NCBI GenBank assembly: GCA_012295275.1
Contig: CM022679.1
Coordinates: 14,635,842 to 14,693,341, forward strand
DNA length: 57,500 nt
From: Chrysomallon squamiferum
Lineage: Eukaryota; Mollusca; Gastropoda; Neomphalida; Peltospiridae
Direction: 5' to 3'
The translations under genes and the position numbers were made by a program. Positions 39,301-57,500 of the stretch are shown here, in pieces. Position 1 is the first letter of the stretch; every line of letters begins with the position of its first letter. The notes beneath the pieces were generated by a model, which saw only the letters and a program-made list of their open reading frames with translations, made no database searches and was not told the DNA's origin.

Positions 39301-40169
39301 TAAAGTACACTCATTAGTCTAGACCAGAAGGGCAATCTTTATTTGAGATGCAAGCCACAGGAGAACAGGTTATCACCAGGTGGCCTGCACTACTAATAAA
39401 TGTTATTTTTTTGAGAAGTCAGACTTGCCATTCAGAAAGCCACAGTTTGTCTATGACTGGTCTGGTCCATCAGTGACTACAGTTATTCTCTACATCAGTA
39501 AAATTATTTAAAGAATTAACAGAAATACAATTTTTAATGTGGTAATTATATAACATTCTTCAAATTCATCTGTTAAAGACTATTGTTACTCAGTATCAGT
39601 ATCAATAAAATTTAAAGAATTAACAGAAATATAATTTTTAATGTATAATTATATAAAATTCTTCATGTTTATACATGTAATTCTATCAAGGACTATAGTT
39701 ATTCTGTATCAGTAAAATTATTTAAAGAATTAATGGAAATGTAATTTTTAATGTTGTAATTACATACCAATGGTGTACAGAAAACCACTGTAGCAAAATG
39801 GACAAGACTGTCTCTGTTTTTTCTAAATGATGTTATATTATGTCTTTCATATCATAAGCTGATCTATTTTTGTTTGATTGTTTGCTGTTAATGTACTTTT
39901 GTAAATAATCAGTGTGTACATAGTGCATTGAACTGTTAAATATGTATTTTGATGCAGTCATGATATGTATCTGTTTAATAAACTACATGTAAGATATCAT
40001 TTTGTATTTAACTGATGTATTTTTAATTTTATAATGAGTCGAGAGATTCAAAATAATTGGAATGAAGGATTGTTAGAAATATTGATTTCAGTCTCAGTTG
40101 TGATGATGATGATAATGATGATGATGATGATAATATCAATAATGATCAAATATAATAATAATAATAATG

Positions 40170-40229
<60 letters not shown>

Positions 40230-40482
40230 GTAATAGTAATAAAATGTTTAACAGCTTATATCTTTATATGGTTACCAAACTAGTGTCCTGATACAAACCT
40301 TATCCAAAGTGATTCTTTGATCAAACATTCTTGATTTTGTGTTTGTGCTCATGTGTGAATGTGCATGTGTTTATTTGCTTATATGTACATTTTGGGAATA
40401 TGTATCCATGTGTAACCATACTTTCTATCATAAAGATGGTTTAAACTGTAAATACCCAGCATCCAGCACACGAAGAGTGATT
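36341..40482. other. Intergenic region between RUFY and the receptor gene
   Basis: No gene is supported. It contains CA tracts near 37423-37448, 37700-37745 and 38449-38476. A tandem repeat of about 115 bp with three copies lies at 39475-39765 (anchor AAAGAATTAACAGAAATA). A compound TGA/TAA microsatellite runs about 40098-40240; the Asn-rich frame across it is a simple-repeat translation. Confidence 0.55.
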
Positions 40483-41634
40483 CTAGATCACAAATATTCC
40501 CAGCAAAAGAAAAGATGAAGTAACAAAAAAGCCAAAGAGAATCCAGTCGATTTTTTTCAAGGTGTTTTCAGCTGACTTCTTCTCATTTTCAGACGATTCC
40601 ATATTTAATTGAAACAACCCACGACAACATTTTAAGCCAACAACATCATCACTATCAGCATCATCATCCTTCGTCTGAGGGCCTCTGTCGGCACGATAAA
40701 TTGTTGCCAGTATGGCAGTGACACAGTGAAGCAGGACTGACAGGAGATAGGCTTCGAGATTTGAGATACTTAAAGACGTCCTGGGCATGGAGTCGTTAAT
40801 GAAATTGAGGAACACGGCATACGACACAAATATAGATATGAGATATGAGAGTTTCTCTCCTGAGTTTGGTGGAAACAGGAACACAAGGGAAGTGAGAAAA
40901 GACAGGAGGAACATTGGACAAATCGTGCTTGTTATGTAGCAGATGCTTTTTCGTTCCATGACAATGGTGAAACGAGCTGTGTCGAGGTCGTAGTTGTAGA
41001 TGTGGTTGATGACTGTGCCACTGATGTGTTTCAGCTTCCATTCGCTGGCTATCGACAGAAGGTCATTGGGAATATTCTCCGTCTCACTGAGAACAAACTG
41101 GGCAGCAGAACCTCTTGGACAAGACAGGAGAAGATTACAAGCCTGGGTGTCAAAAGGATAACGTCGAGTATTCAGTGAGCAAGTTGTTCTAAATATAGTG
41201 TAAATCCTCAGAGCAACTCGGCCATTGTTGTTGATATACAGAGGCAGATTGGTCTGCAGGTTTGTTGAATCATCTGCAGGATTCAGTAAATAAAACTTTG
41301 GATACCAGATGTATTCAGGGTCCAGCTGAAGGTTTTCAATATTTCCATATTCTGACTTGTTCCATTTAAGTCTCGGGTCTTCCCAAACTATCTCAAAGTG
41401 AGCAGAGAATGAAAATGTTTGATGGACTGCATCAATTCCAAGTATGGCCACCAAATTCATGTCTAATGTGACACTTACGTTGCCATAGCTGTCGCCAAAA
41501 GCTGGAGTTAACACAGAGTAGTTACTTAACAGATCAAGAATCAAGTGTTGTGTTTCTAACAGCCCAGAATCTGGACTGCAGAAAACATTCAGTGAAAAGC
41601 TTATTAAAACTACAACACTGAAAACACACTCCAT
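40483..41634 (-). CDS. Intronless divergent nicotinic-receptor-like Cys-loop ligand-gated ion channel subunit
   Basis: The single exon encodes 383 residues with a signal peptide (about 1-20) and an extracellular domain with WEDPRLKWN and IWYPKFYLLN. The Cys loop CSLNTRRYPFDTQAC has the canonical 13 residues between the cysteines. Four membrane segments follow: about 230-256, 262-284, 292-315 and 360-383. The TM1-TM2 linker NSGEK has the cation-channel Glu and lacks the Pro-Ala-Arg of anion channels. The cytoplasmic loop is short (about 45 residues) and acidic. Binding-site residues are eroded: no vicinal cysteines in loop C (NHIYNYDLDTARF), Ala where loop B has Trp (RGSAAQF), and no loop D Trp. 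It is therefore a nicotinic-like, non-alpha or orphan subunit whose ligand cannot be predicted. Similar intronless, divergent subunits are expanded in molluscs and other lophotrochozoans. Confidence 0.88.
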   Translation of the reverse strand: MECVFSVVVLISFSLNVFCSPDSGLLETQHLILDLLSNYSVLTPAFGDSYGNVSVTLDMNLVAILGIDAVHQTFSFSAHFEIVWEDPRLKWNKSEYGNIENLQLDPEYIWYPKFYLLNPADDSTNLQTNLPLYINNNGRVALRIYTIFRTTCSLNTRRYPFDTQACNLLLSCPRGSAAQFVLSETENIPNDLLSIASEWKLKHISGTVINHIYNYDLDTARFTIVMERKSICYITSTICPMFLLSFLTSLVFLFPPNSGEKLSYLISIFVSYAVFLNFINDSMPRTSLSISNLEAYLLSVLLHCVTAILATIYRADRGPQTKDDDADSDDVVGLKCCRGLFQLNMESSENEKKSAENTLKKIDWILFGFFVTSSFLLLGIFVI

Positions 41635-41675
41635 GCTCAGTCATAGAGAAGTCAGGCCTGTTTGTCTAGAGAAAA

Positions 41676-41683
41676 CTTATATA
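41676..41683 (-). promoter_or_regulatory. TATA box of the receptor gene
   Basis: TATATAAG reads on the minus strand 42-49 nt upstream of the start codon. Initiation about 30 nt downstream would leave a 5'UTR of under 20 nt with no intron. Confidence 0.45.
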
Positions 41684-42429
41684 AATGTTTTATCACAGTT
41701 TTTTCGTACTTGTAACACAGAAAACAACTAAAACCGTGGGCTGGTTTCATGTTTAGTGAATGGAAAGTCCCCCAGAAACTAAAACGTTCTATCAGTGTTT
41801 GATACATATACGTGAAATAATAAATGTTTCATTTTACTGAATAAACACGTGAAGACAAAAAACATTAAACAAAAGGTAAACCCCAGTGCATTGGTATGTT
41901 TTAAAAACAATAACAGCCACATTACTGAACTAATGAAATAAAAGCTTTCAGTCTGGTGGCATTCTGGTTGCCATGGTAACAAACAGTCCTGTCCCGACAA
42001 AGAAGTAAATGTGTATTTGTGTAGAGGCAAGCATCACATTATTTAACATAGATAACAGAGAAATTAATTGTCTGAAACACATTAATCAATACACACATAT
42101 TTATACTACTTAAAGCATTTTTGTTATCATCACTGCAAAACCGTATCAAAGTTAATTAAGAAAGCATTAATTAAGGAAGAGTAAATTTTAGTGAATGGTC
42201 TAAAATAATCTATTTACTTTTTAAATATTTTTATTTTATTAAAACCATTTAGTTGAAGTCATTGTAAATAGCATGTTATTGATATTGAGCAAGGTGAAAA
42301 AGTAATGAATACTTTACTAATACAAATACACTGTGTATATATTTATCTCTCTGTACGATCATATGAGAAAAATTTATTTTAAGGAAATATTTATGTAGGT
42401 TCAGATCTTATATTTGCTGAAAAATAGTG

Positions 42430-43010
42430 GCTGCTGGCCAAAGCAGACAGGTGGCTTTTCAAATAAAGAAAAGAATTTGGGTAGGATATGATGCTGTCAG
42501 ACTAAGTTCTGCAGTAGACTCACATCAGTCAGCAGCAAGGAATCTTTTATTTAGACCTTTCAACTGAGAAAGACAGAAAAACAACATAACAAGGATTTTA
42601 ATAAACAAGTTGAGACCATGAATTTCAGGACTCTAGCCTATCCGAATGTTCACTTTGCTGTTCCACATATTACTTTTTTTTTATTTATAAGACCAAAGAA
42701 AGAGACCTGAAGAGAACATTTTATTTGAAATAAAAGGAAATGTTATTTTTTTGTCAGACATATGGTTAGGGACCATTCAGTTAAGAAGAGGAAAACATCT
42801 GCCACTACTTCATTGTATACTTTTTAATTAGCAGCAAGGAATCTTTCACCTTCCCCCAAACTTGACAGTATATACTGTGGTCCTTGTTAAACATTGGCTA
42901 GAAATAGACAAGTCCAGCAAGGGTGGTTGATCCAATAACCAACTGTACCTCAAGCAGACACTATCATTCATCTATGCCACACTACCTTGCTGTTTTGTTC
43001 AAATAGCAGC
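42430..43010 (+). mobile_element. Two degraded copies of a mollusc-type SINE-like repeat
   Basis: Copy 1 contains ACTCACATCAGTCAGCAGCA then AGGAATCTTTTATTTA. Copy 2 contains AGCAGCAAGGAATCTTTCAC, ACAGTATATACTGTGGTCCT, GGTTGATCCAATAACCAACT and ACCTCAAGCAGACACTATCA. This order of blocks matches, with many changes, a short dispersed repeat that I know from many mollusc genomes (AGCAAGGGATCTTTTATATG ... GGATCGATCC ... CTCAAGC). I see no intact ends or target-site duplication. The family assignment is from memory, not from a search. Confidence 0.5.
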
Positions 43011-43654
43011 TGAATTACAGAGCAAAGATATTTCATTATTATAGAAAATTAGGACAATAACTTACAAATGCTTCAGTTTCTGTTTTTGTGAAATGCAATG
43101 AGAAATATCCCATAATACAAATAAGCAAACAAAAAAAAATAGTGAAAAATTACAAAAAATAAAAGTCATTTAGATAAAGATTAAATAAAGTAATCTAAAG
43201 CAACAAACACAAAAGAAACAACACAACAAAGACATAATTTAAGCTCCCTTTTATTTCCCCTTCGATACCACATCCCTTAAAAAACAATTAACATGGTGAT
43301 TACTCAGAGTAGCAGTACAATTCATGATACAATATGATATTATTCCATGCTGCCATATATTGGCTTACGTCCCTTCATCCATAACTATATAGTGTAAATA
43401 GGGTTAACAAATCATTGCGTAAGTAAATAATTCTCCAACAAGAGTTGGTCCATATATGTAAGTTATAATCGAAAATCAAATATGAATATCTTTATATAAA
43501 AAGAAAATAATTGTTTTATATCGATCAGTATTCACAGGCATATCAAGATAGCAGAATTACCACATGTTAAAAGATTCTTACATTTGGCTGAATGTTAAGT
43601 AAGTGATGTATATAAACAAAGCATTCTAAAAATATAGAGAAGATAGCAAGATGG

Positions 43655-43708
43655 GGAAGATTGAAGAGGAAAGGAGGAAGGAGGGAGAGAGGGAGAGGAG
43701 AGGAGGGG

Positions 43709-43777
<69 letters not shown>
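43655..43777. repeat. Purine-only GA tract
   Basis: An irregular GGA/GGGA stretch leads into an uninterrupted (GA)n run that ends at about 43776. Confidence 0.8.
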
Positions 43778-43780
<3 letters not shown>

Positions 43781-46700
43781 AGTGAAGTATTTAATTAATA
43801 ATTTGATTTCAAGTCAAAATCAATAAATACATAAATACTCAAGTGCTCTGACAAGTATAATGCAAGGCAGAACAAATAAATATATAAACTATACACTTTA
43901 AAAAAAAGCAAAAACAGTATTTCAGTGTTTTTACTATCAATATCAAATGAAATAACATAAAAATAAAAAAATATACCTTATTCATTTCTGTTTAATATGT
44001 AAATGATTTGTCAACACATTTTATGTTAAATTGCTAAAACTGCAAAACCAAAAAAAAAAAAAAAAAAAACAATTATTTTTCCCTGATTATTTTTTCCACA
44101 ACACCACAATTAACTAATTAATAATTTCTAATGATTCCCTCAAAAAAAAAAAAAAATCATATTTTATACTAACAAAGAATAAAAGTCACAAATAAGCGTA
44201 ATGATGAAACTGGGATAACTTAGCCACTCTGTGATGATGGTTTAAACAACAACATTAAATAATTTACATCTGACATAAAAATATTGTTCAAAAAATATAT
44301 TTTAAATAAAGTATAACAACTAAAAAGTGGGCAACGTAAAATGAGCTTCTCGGAAAAAGGAACAAAATAGGCTTATTGGATTGTCAGTAGTAGAAACATG
44401 AAAATGTAACAAAGCAAAGTAACAAAAAAATGCCAATGAGAACAGACTGAAAGATTGTAAGTGCACGAAAAGAGTACATTTAACAGACATTTTCACTAAC
44501 CAGGGCTGAATGTATTGAATATATTCCAGTTTTAATAACTGGGCTCACAATCTGATAAAATTTGTTATATTGTTTTTAAATTAATCAAGAAGAAAAAAAA
44601 AAAAAAAGGTTTTAGTTATTAGTGTTATTGAATTCATTATTATTTTAATTTTAAATTGTGCTTTGATGTTTAACTTTTATTAAATTATTAAATTTTATGT
44701 TCCATAGTCAAAGATTAGTGACAAAACTGAACGAATGTGTGAATGTACACAGATGCACATGCATTTAAGTACATGTGCACACACATATGTTTCTCATAAA
44801 CAGACTTAAAATGTTATATAGTTCTGTACTATATTGCTTTTATAGCCCTGGATTTAAACAAGATAAAATAAACAGACAAATTAAATGTCATGTTTATAGT
44901 AACAAAATTTAAGTACATGCAGCCATAGGAGAAACCAAACAAAACATTCAGAAAATGAGACATTTCTTACAAATAGACATAAAAACATTTTAACATTGTC
45001 AAATAACAAGTCTTGTTTTCACAACCTAGCAGTAGTGTTTTGAAAATACATTATGAAATGAGAAAATAATAATGGTAATAATGTTTTTATTATAATCACT
45101 TAAATCTTACTTTTCTTAATTACTTTTTTTTTTATCCCTATTATTTTTTTTTTTGAATTCTTAATTATTTTTCGTTTTCTTTTTCTAGCATAATATTTTT
45201 TATTCATTCACATTAAGTTTAGCCTGTAGTGGATACAGATAGTGAATCAGTTCAGAGAGCAACATTCTGATCTAGTCAGAGCAATGTTCTGATTAGCATC
45301 TTTTATCTGGTTCTGTGGACAATATTTTTCAGCAGGACTTTTGTTATATATTTATATTTCAGCATTTTTTTTTTAAAAAAAAAACAAAACAAAAAGAAAC
45401 ACATTTATACATTTTGTAGGCATTTGTTAATTTAGGCACTTTTTTTTTCTATATTTATAGCCATTTAAGTTCACTTAATAAAATAATGATAATGACAAAC
45501 AATTACCATATGATGTCTCATGGAAAAAAAAAGAAGAAAGTTTTATTTAATTAAAATTAGCTCATCAAAATTGGGAGAAAATGAAAAAAAGAACAGTTCA
45601 GCTCTTTAGTGAAGAAGATAAAGTTAAATGAAAGGATGAATGGTAAGTGAAAGAACAAAAAGGTTTTAAAAATGTTTTATAAATCTACTGTGAATATAGA
45701 TGAATATAATTATGTAAGAATGTCTTAAGACTTAATAATATAAGCAACACAAAAACAACCACCGAGCATGTGAGATCTGATGCCCCTTTTTCACCTAGAA
45801 GCTTGTGAAATAAATAAATACAGCAAATAACAAAATGGATATGAAATTTGTAAACAAAACAATGCAAACAAAATGGTGAGACGGTAACCTCCCATTTGTT
45901 ACATATGTCCATTCTGTCAGACACCTTATAATAAAACCATAAGTCTTGTCCCCTGATTTAAGTGTACAATGAATGACTGATCCGAATCAAAGATAAATGC
46001 CCAGGAGGTTATACAGAGGTTTAAGAATCAATCCTTAGTACTTTCTTGTAGCCAAGTTTGATATGTACAACCCATAACTTACTTCTGCTATTTTAATTAC
46101 ATCCTATTAACAACAGTTGTGTTCTCTGCTTTTCAATACTGCATTAAGATATACTGGGTGTTGACTTGTTCAGTTTTTCAATTAACTCTCACAAATGGGA
46201 GAAAGTAGTTATGTAATGAATGGAATGTGCAACAAAGGGAGATAAACCATTTGTAAAACAGTGGATGTAAATTCAGCAAAAAGATATGTTTTAGTTTCCA
46301 ACGCCCAGCATTGAAACTTTCAACATTCAAATTTACAGTCGCAAAGATGACAAACAGTATGCTGTTGAAAGTAATGTGTGATGAACTTATATTAATTAAT
46401 GAATGCCAAAAAAAAAAAAAAAAAAAAAAAGGAAAATTAAGAAAAAGATTAAAATTAAAATTCATGGAAGATTGTTATCCCTGAATATGTAATGGATTTT
46501 CTTTTTTTCTTTTAAAATTAAAAAAATAAATAAATAAATAATATTTGAATTCAAAATTGATAGGAAATTTTATTTTATTTTATTTATTTTATTTTTTTTT
46601 CAGAGATAATTTAATAAATAAAAATGATAATATTAAATTATTATAAAGTGAGTTTTACAAAAATAACTGATTAATATAAAATTTAATTAAATAACAAAGA

Positions 46701-46888
46701 AAGTAATTAAAAAACAATTGTTAAAGGATTTCACATTTTTTAGGCAGCATGATTGTTTTATTTTTTGAATAAAAAATTTATTTCAGGCAGAAAATAAAAA
46801 TGTCAAAAGGTGGGGAGAAAAATGCATGTGTCTGAAAATACTGTTTCTGCATTATATTATTGAAAGGATTTAAGTAGTCTGCACCAAG

Positions 46889-46922
<34 letters not shown>

Positions 46923-47313
46923 GCATAATTTCTGTCATTCATTTACTCAGGCAAAACAAAACTAATAGCCATTAAAGTAAAATAAAAATGAAAATTGCAA
47001 ATAGGGCAAAAAAAAAAATAAAAAAAAAAAAATTCTCAATAAAATATAAATAGATTTATTAATGTCAAAAATAAATTCAAAATAAAATAAATGCAAATAT
47101 GACAAAATCCATTCAAAATAGATATTTTTAACATATCAAAATAAATTATAAATTAAATATTATAAATATGGCAAATCAAACTTGGTTTTCTGAGACATAA
47201 TATTACATGAATTATTAATGAAAATGAAGTAAATGTACTTCTTCAAGTGAAAAGTTCATGACGTGGGTATACTTCATCTACGTGAATTACTCATGATATG
47301 AAGTAGATATACT

Positions 47314-57027
<9,714 letters not shown>

Positions 57028-57500
57028 CTGTAACAAACAATTATATTATCTAAACAACATTTACAATTTAATTAATGAACATCTGGTGACACCTCAACAG
57101 AAAAATATAACTGCTAATTGATGTTGTACAAATAAAAAATCTATTCAATAGAAAAAATATTAATAACCAGTATTTATGAGATAAATAAATAAAGGCATAT
57201 TTAGTCCAGTTAACAAATATTGTTATATAGGTCAAACTTCAAAATCCACATAAAATTCCAAATAAACATTTTTTATAAGACAGATAAATACAGTTTGAGA
57301 CAGACACAGTCCAGGTAAAAGATACAGGTGGTGCTGTTGTATATTTACAAAAGTGTTTATATATTTGCTATAATACATTTTAAAAATCTCAACATTTTAA
57401 CTTTAAACTCCATAATTCAAAATAAAATTTTGGAATTCAAAATTAATTTAAGCTTTTAGATTAGACTGCATCTATATTAGGCAGATTGTTAAACTCAACA
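57028..57500. other. GFPT intron reaching the window edge
   Basis: No exon is recognisable. The next upstream exon, expected to end with the GVASTK segment of the SIS domain, lies outside. Confidence 0.5.

Larger units (their letters stand above)
41684..47313. other. Intergenic region between the receptor and GFPT
   Basis: No coding region is supported. It includes degraded dispersed repeats (42430-43010), a purine-only tract (43655-43777) and poly-A runs near 44048-44070, 44592-44607, 46409-46431 and 46889-46918. Confidence 0.55.

Noticed and set aside
40034-40291. Poly-Asn frame resembling a low-complexity protein
   Set aside because: Translation of a TGA/TAA microsatellite with no flanking exons.

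Overview
This is an AT-rich, repeat-laden eukaryotic window with short GT-AG exons in long introns. The best fit is a lophotrochozoan, probably a mollusc. The reasons are an AKH/GnRH-type peptide precursor, a divergent intronless Cys-loop receptor of the kind expanded in molluscs, and two degraded blocks that resemble a repeat family I know from mollusc genomes. The species cannot be named from the sequence.

Layout. Positions 1-450 hold a CpG-dense patch with a perfect CRE octamer, probably a promoter or first exon of a gene leaving the window to the left. Positions 1625-9078 (minus) are a complete six-exon MTHFD2-type mitochondrial methylene-THF dehydrogenase/cyclohydrolase. About 310 bp of shared upstream DNA separate it from a divergently transcribed RUFY gene (RUN and FYVE domains) at 9391-35367 (plus). 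RUFY has 16 coding exons plus an alternative first exon at 12321-12450. RUFY intron 10 (22952-29790) contains, on the opposite strand, a small neuropeptide gene with a TATA box, a 5'UTR exon and three coding exons. It encodes an AKH/GnRH-superfamily precursor with the motif [14 protein letters not shown]. Positions 40483-41634 (minus) are an intronless Cys-loop receptor. Positions 47314 to beyond 57027 (minus) are the 3' half of a glutamine:fructose-6-phosphate aminotransferase (GFPT) gene. It has two homologous, equally long penultimate exons and two alternative terminal exons. The rest is intron or intergenic DNA full of microsatellites and minisatellites.

The most notable points are the nested peptide gene; the duplicated penultimate and terminal exons of GFPT, which would change the active-site C-terminal tail; and tandem arrays that seem to have grown out of exon/5'-splice-site edges of RUFY. 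Two genes (RUFY and the peptide precursor) each show one apparent extra base that breaks an otherwise well-supported frame. Sequencing error is the simplest explanation, but null alleles are possible.

The genes form no single pathway. MTHFD2 serves mitochondrial one-carbon metabolism, GFPT the hexosamine pathway, RUFY endosome and vesicle traffic, and the other two signalling.
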